Assembly (NCBI GenBank): GCA_030268105.1
Contig: BSDZ01000086.1
Location: 124,001 to 188,000, forward strand
Direction: 5' to 3'
From: Volvox africanus
Taxonomy: Eukaryota; Chlorophyta; Chlorophyceae; Chlamydomonadales; Volvocaceae
Length of the DNA stretch: 64,000 nt
Shown: piece by piece, positions 1-13,600 of the stretch
Layout of the letters: every line of letters begins with the position of its first letter
How positions within the stretch are numbered: position 1 is the stretch's first letter
Translations under genes and position numbers: made by a program
The notes under the pieces: generated by a model
What the model was told of the DNA's origin: nothing
The model's input: only the letters and a program-made list of their open reading frames with translations
Databases searched by the model: none

Positions 1-1095
1 CTGCCACGTATTAATTGGACGGAAACCCATCGTTCGAAGGCGGCACCAGGCTAGCTCTGAGTTACCAGAACATCTCTCCGCAAGCCGGGCATTGAAAGCT
101 TTAAGCAAAAGGCCTGAGACTCCGTGCATCCAGATGGATTAACCGAAGTTGAGCCCTAACGAAAGCTTCCATCCTTTCACTAGCTAGTGCTTGACCACTG
201 ACGGGCGAGCTCGTTGATACCAAAGGTCAGGCGCGCGCGTGCGGACAACGCAGCTTCAATCATGCGACTGTAAGGAAGAAACAACAAGGGATTTACCTAC
301 CCAACCCATGAGCCATATTCCAGTCCTAACGACCCTAGCTAGCGCGTACATGTACACCCCCCAGATCTGCAACTTGGCATCGTTGTTCGATCGGCGAGGC
401 CACTTGGCCCGGCTCGGACTCGCGGCCGCGAAGTACGATGAGGTACGATGTAACTCTGACAAAGCTCGTTGTTGTTTCAGTTGCGATCTTGCCCTGCAAC
501 TCAACCCGTCATCGGGATGATGTAAGCAAGGGCCGCATGCGCAAAATTCGTGTACCAGTTATGTACATACACAGATCGCCAACACACATCAGCGACAAGA
601 GCAACATACGTACCGACAGCCACCAGCAACAGCAATTTCTCAATCAATACATTCCATCTATAAATCCGCTATGATAAGTCCCATGTGCGCGAAACTTATA
701 ATGAAGCTTTATGTGCAGGTGACACAGCAGTATTGCTATCGGCTCACACGGCGTCTACAAACTTAATCGATTAATTGATTGAAGTTTTATTTTTGTTAAG
801 ATATGGAATTTTCCCATGTATGCAAACTTGTCGAGAACGGTGCTGTCCATTTTCTCTGGCATGGGGCATGCCATGGCTTCGAACTTTAGCTTTTCGCAAG
901 ACGCAGCTGCGGACCGGGCAAGCAATGGGAGAACACCGTATTTGTCGTGGGTCTCGCTCTCCGGCGTTTGAGTCCGCGGCACTTAGGCTCAAACCGTACT
1001 AGCACTGTTCCCTTGCTCACCGCCTCGTGCAACCCCCAACGGTGCGCAACTACCCACGCAGCGCCACCTGCAACCTTGCCGCACTTCTTGCACTC
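1..1095. other. left edge, no gene resolved
   Basis: No convincing exon is visible on either strand. Short open frames here lack codon bias and good splice borders. This stretch lies directly downstream of the stop codon of the minus-strand gene A and should hold its 3' untranslated region. I found no TGTAA poly(A) signal on the minus strand between 1096 and 1, so the transcript may end outside the window, or the last exon of gene A may be spliced differently from my model. Confidence 0.4.
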
Positions 1096-4000
1096 CTATC
1101 GACCATCCACTTCCACCACATCATCGTCCACAGTCTCCTGCACAGGCCCGCTGGCCAATCCAGACGGAGCAGAACGGGGCCGGCCCGCCACTACCCCTAG
1201 CTGCGACAGTGCGAGCGCCGCGTGGTGAAGATCGCTGCCTTCGGTCCCTGCTTCCGCTTCATCCTCTGCTGCACGTGACGTTTGCATCGACTGTCCGTAG
1301 CCGCCATCTGGCTCACGGCCCTCCGGCTGCTGCGGGTGTGCGCGGCCAATGCGCTGATGCTGTTGCGGTTGCTGGGTTTCACGTATCTGCCGTCCCTTCT
1401 GCTGAAGCACGACGGACTGATGGGGTGAGAGCGGTGTGAGCTGCAAGCTCAGCGGCGGTCGCACGGCGGAAGCTGGCAGCTGAGTCTCCGCGCCTACGCA
1501 GCCGAGAAGCAGCTCCGTCTGTGGGCGCGGCGGCAAAGGTGGCCGCTGCGCAAATGCATAATACGAATCACTATCGCACGCCGCCCAGTCCCCTCCACCA
1601 CGGGCTGCTCCGCCTCCACCAGAAGAGCCGTCAATAAAGTTTAATCCCCTGGTGTTATCGTACACGAGTCGCCGCCGATTCAGCTGCTGATGGCTCTGAG
1701 CGAAGATGGATTCTAGGTTGCCTGTTGAGGATGCGTCTGCCAGAACCGCCACCGCCGGCGGTGGAGACGGCGGTGCTGCATCCCCTAACAATGTTCCATT
1801 AGTCCGCGCTACCCCGCCGCCGCCGCCGCCGCCGCCGCCGCGCGGCGGGCTTCGCTGCTGCCGGGAAACACTGCTGTGGCTAGCATATCCACCGCCGCCG
1901 CTACCGCTGCTGCGCCCACCGCCGCCGGATGCTGCAGCACGGTCCGTGCTCCGAAACGGGTTGCCGTCGCCAGATTCCGTATTCTGGATTTCAACCACCC
2001 GTGCGCGCTGCTGTGATGCTTGCTGTCGTCGGTACTGTCGCAGGTATTCCTGCATTCCCAAGGTCGGTGCGAGGTCTGACAGTGCTTCTGCAGCTGCCGC
2101 AGCAGGCGTCTCCGCCAAGACCACGCCGTCGCTGGGGTCCACGATCACCAGGCTGCCATCGGGGCCTAGAAGGACATGTGCTCGTGGGAGTGTTGCCGCT
2201 GGTGCCACTGCATCTTGCTCCTGTTGATGCCGCTCCTGTTGCTGCTGCCGCTGTTGTTCCCGATGGGAAGTCCACCATGGATGGTTATCCGTCTCGCGAG
2301 TTGAAGCAGCAGTATTGCCAGCACGGCCCATGTTGCTGTATCCTGTCGCCATCTCACCTCGGCTTTGCTGCAGCAGCTGCAGCTGGTGCTCCGAAAACGC
2401 CCATTCGGCTGGTGGCTGTCTGCCCTTATCCCATCCCCCTGCACCTCCAGCCACTGGCTGTAGGGCGTAACGGTCGCCGAGATCTGCACGAGGCAGGGAC
2501 GAAAGCAGTGTAGGCGCATCCCGCCGCCTGCCAGCAGTCGTGTCTTCGTCCTCAGGACTGCTTATGGCGTTGGCAACGTCACCATGTGCAGCTGCGTCCG
2601 TGGCAGCAGCAGTGGCGATGGCGTCATCGTTCCCCGCACGAGTGGCATCATCGCCAACACATCGTGCCTGCCGAAAAGGCTGTGCCGGTGGTCGTGGCAG
2701 CGGCGGCTGGCTTCTCCTGCCCCTGGTGTGCTTGGCACATAGGATTAACCCTCTGCCGTGGCTCCCGTCACCACTGTTTGCTGCAACGCCGCGAGTGCTG
2801 CCGTCGCCGTCGCTGCCGAGACGGCGGCCATTGTCGTCATCGCTGATTTGCATGCCGCAATCTCCACCCGCATCAACACGGGGACGAGCGAACGGCCCCC
2901 GGATGGCGCCGCCGGCGGATGCGGCGGACGTGTCTGCCCTAAGTGGTGCCACAGCGCCCAATACCGGTTCCGTGCCTACCACCTCCCTGCCGAGGGGTGT
3001 GAAGCGTTCGCTTCTGACGCATGGGGCGGATTTGGCATCCCGCTGGTGCGAGACGTCGCCGCTGCGGCCGGGCAACGAGTCAGTGCTGCATATCACCGGG
3101 CCCAAACTTTCTTTATTTGGCTCGGTGTTTTGCTCCTTTACCCGAACCCCTTGCATCAGCTCTTTCCCAGACAAATGGTGGTGGTACTGCTGCTTCTGTT
3201 GCCTGCATGTCAGCCCTTGGCGCCGCTGCAGCTGGCGCTGCAGTTCCTGTTTCGATGGTCCATGCTCCAAGTGCTGTTGTATTTCCTCTCTCAGCGCGCC
3301 GAGATCCGAACACTTCTGCAGGCTCGGACGATACCCTTGCTGCTGCTGCTGCTCCGGAGCCCGCTGTTGGTGCTCCTGTGGCGACTGGTAAAGCTGCCCT
3401 CTGCCTCCGTGCGGCTTGACATCCAGCTCACGTGGAGACTGTTGGCATAAACCAGTTCCTGCTATCAAGGGCATAACAGCAGGAACTTGTTCCCCTGCTG
3501 CTGCCGCTACTGTTATTGCTGCTGCTGCTGTGCCTTCGGGCCCCCGAACAATATGAGACGGCACTGTGAACTCTTGTCCTGACGACTGCCTGCCCGTCGC
3601 AGGATGTAGCTGCAGCGGCAGCTGCCATGGGTGCTGTTGTTGTTGCTGCTTAGGCTTCTGGAAGCAGTTCTCAGGACGCATCGGTTCACCAGCGGCATCA
3701 CCCTCAGACATTAGCTGTTCAGATTCCGCTGGCCCTGCGGCGTATGTGACGCCGCTGGCAAGAACGGCTGCTGTCACCGCTGCCACAGCTGTAGCGGCAG
3801 CAAGGCCGCTTCTATTTGATTCGCTTTTCGCAGCCAGCCTCTGGGGCTGAACGGGTGCGGGTGCGGAACCACGACGTCTGGCGGCTGCATCCAGTAGCTC
3901 GTCCCACGCATCCTCATATTCCAGCATGCAATCTATGTTAACTCCGGCTGCGGCTGCACCGAGCGACCCGCGTGTCCTTGGATTCAGCTTCTGGCCCTCA

Positions 4001-4693
4001 ATGACGTCCTCTATTTCAACATCCCCATCGACAAGGGCATTTACCGGCCTGAGACGTCCAGGGAGGATGCGCCCGTCGGCCGTCTGGAACAATGTCCGCA
4101 AGGTGCCTGGCGGCGGTGGCGGTGGTAGGAGCGTATCCCTGCAGTTGGCAGCCTGGAGAAGGATTGGCGGCTGGCGGCCGCCCAATAACCCTGCGGCCCG
4201 CACCAGACCCACTACCGCTGGCATGAGACTGCTGTCCACATCGACGACTCGGATGCCAAGCTGCTGCCGGCTCACGCCTCCGAGCGCTGCCGCTGCTGCT
4301 GCCGAGTCACCGCTGGTTCCAGCCACACCGCCGGGTAACAGAAGCTGATGTTGCAGTCCAAGAAAGCTCCCCGCATGATCCTGAGCTGCGTCGGGGCTGG
4401 CATCGCCGCCGCTGCGCCGAATAGCAGTTTCCAGCATCCCGGCGGCCCTGGTGTTGGAAGTCCCCGGTGGCACATGAGAGACAGCTGCAACACCTTCCAC
4501 CACCGCAGCAGAAGCGGCGGCTGCGGCTGCGGCTGCGGCTTCAGCGCACCCTCCATCGCCATCACTCAACGCGGCGATCGCGAAGTGACCATCGGCAGTA
4601 CGGATTCTCTTTGCAGAGGGCTGCCCCGTCGTGACGGGTTCTGTAGAGACGCTGCGTCCTTGGATCCGCGCATCCACAGCGCCTGACCCTACC
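1096..4693 (-). CDS. gene A terminal exon, 3.6 kb, homopolymer-rich
   Basis: A single exon of 1,199 codons, entered through the acceptor at 4694-4695 with phase 2 (previous exon ends AG, this one supplies G). Poly-Ala is near 4500-4530. Poly-Gln is near 3610-3650 and 3335-3360. Poly-Gly and Pro runs include the GCC/GGC tract at 1806-1842. The frame stays open despite these slippage-prone tracts, which supports translation. A donor close to the stop (around 1100-1110) cannot be excluded, because no poly(A) signal follows in the window. Confidence 0.7.
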
Positions 4694-7600
4694 CTGCACA
4701 TGCAGATGCAAGGACGGACAGGAAGGAGAAGGCCAAAGAGCGCCCACTGGAGTTCAGAGCTCCAGTGGAAATGGCGGGAAATGGACCCCTTCCGCACCTT
4801 GAACGAATCCACAGATACCCTGATGTCGCCCGCAGCGACACCGCAGCGCAGGTGGAACTTACGCGGACTGAAAAGATGTATATGTTGATCATGTGAGCTT
4901 GATTTTGACCCATGGATACCTAAGCAAGCAAGCTCACGGTGAGCTATGACGCCTTCAACTCACCTGGCCTGCTGGTTCACACTGCTAGACCGTTGTTGGC
5001 CACCTTCGCCCTCCTGCGCCCCGCCTGCGTGCGCCGTCTCAATTCCCACGACCATCATATGGCCCGCTGACACCGCGGCACGAGCCCGCAGCACCGCCGA
5101 TCCTTCTGGGCCAGCGGCAGTGGCAGCGGCGCCGCCGCCACTTCTGATGCCAGCTCCGCCGACACTCGGATGACCCCTCTGTGGCTTCAAGATCGCCAGT
5201 GGCGTTGCAAATGGAAGGGAAGCAGATGGGCGGATGCCGCTGCCGCCCCCCATGCCGGTGATGACCGATGCCGGAGTGTCGGTGTCGCCGTTCCCCAAGG
5301 TGACGACACCGAGTAGACGGAGCTCCTCTAGATGCTGTTGTTGTGTCAATGACCCTGCCGATGGCCCTCTCGCTGCAGGCATGTGTACTGACCCACGGGC
5401 TATCACTCCACCGCCATCTATCATCACCGCGGTTGTTGCCGGATTTGGTGCGCAGGGTCCCGGCGGCTGCAGGCACGTGGCCAAGGGTGTCGCGGTGTTA
5501 TCTTGTGCAGGGCGGTTGCACCAGATCGAACGCAAATTGATCGCGGCTTACGACACGATTGCGTCACTTGGCGCAACGTGATCGTGGCGATTGAAGAATC
5601 ATGGCGTTATGGCGACGCCGTAGCAAGAGGTTATCCTGAATGCCTCGTGCAGAAAATGCTCGCTGGCGTTTACAACGTGTGGCGGCCGAGCAAGAAGGCG
5701 ACGCGTTCTCGCCATACCCATACCACCAACTCCCGACTTCCTTTCGCATTCTGCCCAGTGCCTCTTCTTGGAGGCCACAGCCGCATGGTACATGAGCAGT
5801 GAGACGCGAAGAGAACCGTCCTTAAATATCCCGCGGCCACTTCCCATAATAGTTCATCTCTCTCGCCCGATGCCACTCGTTTCATCAAACCCCAGCCGGC
5901 AGTCCTCACCAGTACATGACCTTGCGGCATTTTTTGCAGTTCCAGAGGCTGCGGAGTACCGCCGCCGCCGCAGCTGCCGCGTCCACTGCCCGCCCCCGGC
6001 CCGGATCCCAGCCCCGCGTCTGAGACCGGCGGTGCAACCAGTAGCACCGGGAGAGATTGAAGGTGCCGATGCCGTTGCACCGTAGCATTCAGGCTATCGA
6101 TTGCGCTCGTGCCGCCGCCGGCGGCAGTGGCAGTGGCACCAGGAATTGCGGGCACTGGGATTACTGGATCGTCGGCCACGCTGCTGTATGGCAGCTGCGA
6201 AGCTCCTCGAAGCCTGCTTAGCAGAGGTTTAAAGGGGAAATGGGACACCTCACGTCTTCTTGATGTGCGTGATATGGCGCAGAGTATGTGGAGTTTACGA
6301 TCGGTAATGATAGAAGCGACACGCCATCATCAGTTTCCCTACGTTGTGGCCGAACGAGTGCAAGGCTGGGCGACCCCGCTGCCGTGTCCCGTCGACATGG
6401 ACACGCACCATACATATGAACGTGAGCAAAAATGTCATTGATCTGTCGACACATATCTTTGGCAAATCGCGTCGAACACCTACCGATACGTCGAAGCGAG
6501 CTCATCCAACAACGGTCCTCCCGCGACATTGGGGGCTCCGACATGTAGCTGTCCGTGTTGCGAGGTAAAACTGTCATCGCCACCGAGGTTGCTGTGCCGA
6601 CCACCACCACAGAACGCATGACTAAGCAGTTCACCGCAACCAGCAGCACCAGCACCAGCACCGGCACCAGCACCGCCGCTGCCGCCACTGCCGGGTCCTT
6701 GATAAGCACTGGCAGTGGGAATCGTATTGCCGCTGGGAAGGCCGCCGCTGCAGCCTCCGTCGCCGGATGCGTGCTGTGGCGGCTGGTAACGCTGCTGGTT
6801 CTGATTCCTACTTTCGTAGGATTTAGGCGTGAATCCATGCTGCCGCATGTGCTGTATGCAATACCTGCACGGTATGCACCATCGCACTTAGTGTTCTTTG
6901 CTTTTGTAAGAAATTGGCCGGCTAATGGCTGCTTCTGACCCCGCCACCTGCCTGTTCCTTACTGCTTTATGTTCGATATTTCTCGGACAGGTAGTCGAGG
7001 CGCGAACAGGACTAGGGTATATGGGCAAGGTAGGTCATGCTTTAATTGTTGTTGAAAATCCTCATTTATATCTTCAATGTGAAAACTTGGATATAACACC
7101 ATGCTTTGTTCATTTTGGACAAAAGGCTTGATTTGGGGTCGGATGAACGGTTGAAATCGTCGCTTCCATGCGAGAGTGTCCGGTTGAAATACAGGGAAAA
7201 AATGGAGAAGCAATACTTTTTCATAATTTTTTTATTCCTAGAATTTTTTCAACTTGGAATGGCGCAGTTATGGTAACATTAATCCTCAGGATCCTGCTAA
7301 ATGGAAACATCCTTCTGTAGTTACTTCCAGATTACACGTCCGTGTTAACTACCCTGGGACACAACGCCAATCTTGCCAGATCTGGACACACCACGTATAA
7401 CAGTTGCAAATTATTATATATCAGGAACCTACTAGACTAATCACACACTCAGGGCGATGCAGCCCGATATAGCCCTACAGGTCCGCCGATACGTTAGTTG
7501 GTAAATGGCGCCGAAAATCCATAAAGCAATAAAGCGGTCAGTATAATCAACTCTCGTCGGATATAAATATTCTCTGCCTTTCATCAGACACTGCTCACTT

Positions 7601-10600
7601 TACGTTTTCCGGATACTAAATCACGTTTTACGTACTGTGGCGCATTGTGCGCGCTATTCCCAAACACCAGCCAGGAATCAAACTTTATTTTTCGCTTAAG
7701 GAATCGAAGCTTTTGATGCATCTCTCGTTTTAACCTTGACTGCATAGAACCATTAATGTCGCATGTCGTTTAACGAGCCAACTTCTTTTGATTGCGGCAA
7801 CGCATACGGCGTTCTCGCGGTAGATACTTATCAAAAACATAATGAATTATAACTAATAATAAGATTAGGATGGCGCAACGGTGCAAATTTGAACCCACCT
7901 TCGAAGGCCTGTGTTCGTCAAGCGAGCGAACTTGTTGCAGTCACGTACACAGCAGATGAGGCCCTTGTGCCGACCACGACGTTCCTGGACAACCGCGTCT
8001 TCTACACCCGGACTGGAAGGGCTGACGGAACGAACGATACGAGACGAGGGAGAAGGGCGGGACAATGGTGAGGACTCAGCGATCGATGCTCTCATGCGCG
8101 AAGGATTTGCCGGCTGGCCCGTGGGTCATGTCAAGAGGTGTAGAGGGATGCTGAGGTGACCGCCGTTCATTGCTTTGCTATCTAAGCACACAACACATAT
8201 AGACCGGAAGCTTATTATGGCTAAAAAACAATCCTTTCCACACTGCGTAAATATATATAACCCCCATACCTCTTCGCACTTCGTTTCGTGTGGGCAATTA
8301 ACGTACACACGAGCTAAGCAGGTCAACCTACGACAGGGCGTTAAAGGCCACTCGTACATTTTGGATCTTCCTGGTCATATTAAACTAAACCACTAGAGTC
8401 AGGTGTTTGATTCAGGAAAAAATAAATCTAAAAGGTTATAAAGGATAATAATCCAACTAATTTAAGGATTCATTGCGGCCGTGCTGCTACTACTGCTACT
8501 GCTGCATACGTGATTAAGCGAGGGTTTGGGAGGGTTCAGCAAATTTCAGATTGATGGTCCCTACGACAAGCTCGCTAAAACGTGCACAGATTCAGCGTCA
8601 CTCGTTGCAGAACCAGGAAACAGCACAAGTCACCGCGTGCCAACTAACATAGCAGACCGTATGCGAACGGTTGGTTCGCCAACAATACGTCCTACTGGGA
8701 AAACAGGGATAACGCAAATTGGCGAAGTCACTCAAAATTATTTTGGAATATAATTTTGGAATATAATTCGTAAAAGCCACACATTCCCAAGAAAAACATT
8801 TTGGGTGACATTGCTTTTGTGAAAACGCATCTTTCCTGACCTGAATAGCCCTAGAGGATGTACAGGAATAAAAGCACGGCATAATTGAGAAGTCTTGGTG
8901 TGCGCTGGATGCGTTTTGCTGCGACATATTCGGCGCGCAAGCCAGGTCCTGTTCAGGTCCCCATGGGCAGGCCCCACGGGGGACCTGGCATCATATCTTA
9001 ACAATTAAAGCTAGAACCATTGACTGTGCGAGGATCTAAAAACGCAGCAGACACACATCTTCACAAGTACAGTCTTTTTGGCCATCCATGATCTGGCAGT
9101 TGGTGATCGACGCGCGCGGACGGACGCGGGCAATTGTAAAGTGGCCATGTATGGCCTCACATAAAGTAGACTTCACACCATTCCATTATTATATCGCATT
9201 CAATTTCCTTATTTTTAGATCATCGTTGGGTTCTTTCATTCATGGATAGTAAAACATAGTGTACTGGGCGTTGGACATGAAGGGCGTGGAGGCCAACCCC
9301 TGTAGCTGATGGCCTGCAGGTCTGCACATTCCGTCCATCTACGGCTTTCGACGTATATATCAAGCAAGGCGACAGTCCGCGGGAGCTCAGGAAGACTACG
9401 GCAGCGAAGCTAACGATCCGCACAGGCTACTCACTCTTCGGCCAGCGCATTATGTTGCGGCAGTAACATCTGCTGCTGTTGTGGTTGAACGGGCCGTAGC
9501 TCTGGTGCTGTTTGCTGATGTTGCTGGGTTTCATTTCCAACTGCCACAGGAATGTGTGATGTCCCGGTCGCCGTCGCTGCTACCACTGCCACCAGCTGGC
9601 TGTCACCTGGGTCTACAGCGTCTATGACGCCTCGGCCAGCTGTTCCCGTCGGGGCGCTCATCCCCCTACCGGCGCCGCCGACGCCCTTGTTGGCTGCCAG
9701 TTCCACGTTGTCGCCCGCCGCCGCCAGTCTCGCAGCTTCACCAGCGGCAAGACCCAGGGCCGAGGATCGTGAGACTGGGGAGGGCAAATGTCGTCCAGCG
9801 GGTGATAGTGGACTTCCAGAGACTCCCCGGCCTTCTTCGTCGCCATAGCCATGCGGATTCTTGAAGTCGGGCGCTGTCGAAGGCGGTGGTGTTGTTCGCC
9901 TGCGGTGGCGCTCACCTGTGTCAAACTCGTCATCGAATTCCTCATCGCTGTCGTCATCGGTGTTGTATCCTTCAGCTGCGCCATCGCTGCCACCTGCTGC
10001 CACCGCGGCTCCAAATTGGTTCTCTCTTTCCCGTTGCAGCTGCATACGTGATGAGGGACCATCCACAAATGACAACATAGTCGCATGTGAGTATTAGTTG
10101 CGTAACATTATAAAAGTTGGGAAATGATCATTTTTGATGATCCACACTAAGACGTGACATACAGAGTTATCCAGAGTGCGGATTATATATAAAATAACAT
10201 AAGTTAACATAATATGTGTAATTACAAATACGTATATATTATACATATATATACAATATAGCCCATAATCTACAATAATGCAGCACTCTTCTATGAACTC
10301 ATGGAGCTATATGAAGGGGCACCGCTGAAGGACTATTGACAAAAAAAATCGAATTACATGATGATGATGATGATGGTATAATTTTGTAAGTCTTATGGTT
10401 GATCGATCCAGGTCCACAACAACGATTGAGTCGTGTTGCAAATATTATTGTACATCGCTTAAGCATCCAGGCACCCTTATTAAATAGTTACACGCAACGA
10501 GAGCCTTTCCAAACAGAGCTGTATGCGTCTGGGGGACGGTATTATGTCGTGACAAGCGGGGAGGGGATATTGAATCCATGCATCTCCCCACATAACACAC

Positions 10601-13600
10601 ATATACACACATGCATATACAACACCACTGGCTCATCCAAGCACCCCCTGGCTGTGAACAGGCGCCGTGCGATGTAACAGCTATGGCAGCCCTGTCAGCC
10701 ATGGAACATGGCGGATACTGCCTCCGGGCAGCAACCGGGGTGGGGCAGAAGCAAGTAGAGACTGCGGCTGTGGAGGAGGAAGCCACTGGCACCCAACCAG
10801 GCACCCCCTGCCCAAGGCGACCATAGGGGGACCCGCACAAACGGAGGTGACAGCAGCAACAGCCACTTCACCCCTTCACCGTGCCCGCACCCGAACAGTA
10901 GCAGACTTTTGGGCTCGGCTGCACTCCTTTACAGCCCTTGGTATCCCCCGGCGAGGCTAGGACCAGGTAGGGCCCCAACATCCCATCCTCGCCGTGGCCG
11001 GTGGGCAAATCCAGTGTGCAGCGCCAGCTGAGCTGACAGATTAAGGGGCAGAGCCAGGAGTTTCAGGAGCTCATGTTGAGGAGCCGTCAGGAGGAGAGGG
11101 CGGGGAACTTAGGGAGGAGGGGGAGTTATGGGGAGCAGGGAGAGGAGTGCCCTTGTGGCCAGTGTTGGCTGGGTGTTGGGAGGAGGCAGGGAGGCTTCCT
11201 CCTGGGTAGAGATGAGCTTTCCTTGGCTTTATGAGGACTGGGAGGGCTTTAGAGGTTTTTGAGGACTGAGAGGGTGGAGAGGGAGGGCTCCCCAGCTTAT
11301 CTTGCAGGTAGGGATAGCTGGGGATCTCAGTGGGCCCAGCCGTGGAGCTCTCCAGTGGGGCGCCTCAGTGGCTTGTTATCCGTGGAGGGGTCTAGCTTGT
11401 CTGGTGGGCAGTTCAGGAGGGTCCGAGCTTTTTGCCCTCTTTCCCTTGAGTGTCCCTGGGAGGTAGGGGTGCTTTTTTGCCCTCTCCGTCTGGGAGCTGG
11501 TGGGGTTGGCTGAGGCACTGTTCCTTTGAGTAGCCAGGCTTGAGGCTCGTGAGGTCTGTGTCCCCTTGCCGGCTGAGCGAGCGGGGGAGTGCACGGCAGG
11601 ACGAGCAGGCTAAGCCGTGTGTTCCCCCCTACGCTGTGGTTCGGCCCGGTCAGGGCCCCCGGTGCTTGTCCTCTAGGGGCAAATCGTCTCCACAGTGTAA
11701 CAACTGTTCATATACACATACACATACACATGTACAAATATAACACAAGATCGAGGGAGCAGTGCGTAGTAAGGATATTATGGGGTTACGCCGAAGAAGG
11801 TTCCATGACATCTGAACAACAGTCTTGCCACCATACGAACATTTCGTTAGAACCATTCCTTTTCGTTAGTTATTCACTAGTTCATTGCATTAAAGGGCGA
11901 TCCGGTACAGGGGGTTTACAGACTCCTGTTAATTACATCAGTATGTTGAATCTCTGTAATTTAACCTGCTCAACAGCAAAGGCCCGATAGGAAGATGTCC
12001 TCTGTGCAACTCGGCATCCCGTACATTAGAATTAGATATCCCAGCAGGATACAGGTTCCTGAACAGAGTACACGAAGCCACTCCTAGGTGCATCGCGCAC
12101 TGCTGTGTGAAAGAGGCATCATGCTAGGCAGCAGGAAATGAACAGAAGACCAGTGGAGCTCCAGCCCAAGTCCACGAACCAGTAAGGCCCACAGGATGTG
12201 GAGTGAAGTGATAGTCGTCGGGCCTTGGCGGAGTTTGTTACCCACGACAGCCGTACAGCTGCCCTGAGCCTTTGCTTCTATGAGAAGCGAAAGCTCAAGG
12301 CACCCCGGTTGGGGCATTCACATGCCGCTGTGATGAGTGACCATACAGCTGGTTCCCCCTCTTTCCGCCCAAACTGTTGGCTCGGCCTCCCTTTCTCTGT
12401 CGCCCACCCAGTATGGCCAAAGATTCGGAGAATGGCTGCATGGAGCAGAATGGAAGCTAACGACATAAAGGCGGCTAGCAGAGGCTATAGCAGAGGCACG
12501 GCTCAAGGTCGGCCGGATGGGAGAGATGTTGCGTGGGCTTGTTGCTGGTGGTGGAAAGCCAGCATAAAGTCTCCGGTCGGGCAGGTTTTGAACCTTCAGA
12601 TGTATAGTTCTGCTGGCCAAGGCGGTGGCGGTTTCTTTGGCTTGTTTCGCCCCTGCATATTCACCGTTGCGCTTGCCTACAGCTGCTCCTCATCAATGAG
12701 AGGGAAACAATGGAGGGTTTGCAGTCAATCGATCTGATGTGTTGGCGGTTCCGGCTGTTGTATGTGGCTTTTGGTGATTTGGATTTTATGTTGGTGAATT
12801 TGGTGCTTGGCACTTGCTGGCGCGTTTCTTTCATATTCCGTTGGCGCCCAGTCGGGTTTACTCAGGGTTCTCCTGCAGAGTAAGGTCCATGTAATTTTCG
12901 TTGTCCTTGCCGTCGGCAGCCTACAAAGTTTCTGGGGCTTTTTCCAGTCGTTAGCAAGTGCAGCGCTGGAGTAAAAAAAAGAGACACCTTACGTCAGCAG
13001 GGGGACTTTACACCACAGGCACCCCTGTCTATCAGCAACGAACCTGCTGTGCCTACCAGCAGCACGCTAGTTTTACCACGGATGAAGTCAGCTACTGCAG
13101 TCAACCTACCCTGACCGAATTGGATAGTTACTCTTTAAACGAGCTACGAAGGCCCGGCGGGCGAGCCAGGAGGCTCATAGGGCCGCGCGAACGAGCGGTA
13201 CAAAAAGATGAAATGATGACGTAAAATCAGATTGCAGACCTAACCTGGTGCATTTCAACAAACTCAGCACGGCCGTGGACGGGAGTCATTCTTGTTTTTC
13301 GAGCATAACTTTCGAGCATAACTTATGTAGCCTGTTCATCGCATGATAAATAAAGTCATTCCAAATATTCTGGCCACACACTAAGTTTCGGTATCGGGAG
13401 TATTAAACGAGCGACAGCAGCCTCTGACGCACTGACAGCAGGACATCGCCGCTTGCGCGCATGCGCATACAGCGCATGAGAACGTAAGCTGCAACGTACC
13501 CGACGCAAGTTGTCGACAGAACAGTATCAAGAAATCTAACCTTAATTCAAGAAACGTTGACTGTGCAACAGCAGCGATGCGTGCCAAAAACAAAGTCGCA

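Noticed and set aside
2540..3450. Long plus-strand open frames (up to 283 codons) opposite gene A
   Set aside because: Antisense shadows of a GC-rich, repeat-coding exon; no plus-strand splice or start evidence, and Cys/Trp-rich composition typical of reverse frames of CAG/GCC repeats.
12842..12849. tggcgccc, similar to the start of a retroviral-type primer binding site
   Set aside because: Eight bases only; no long terminal repeats, no reverse transcriptase or protease motifs around it.
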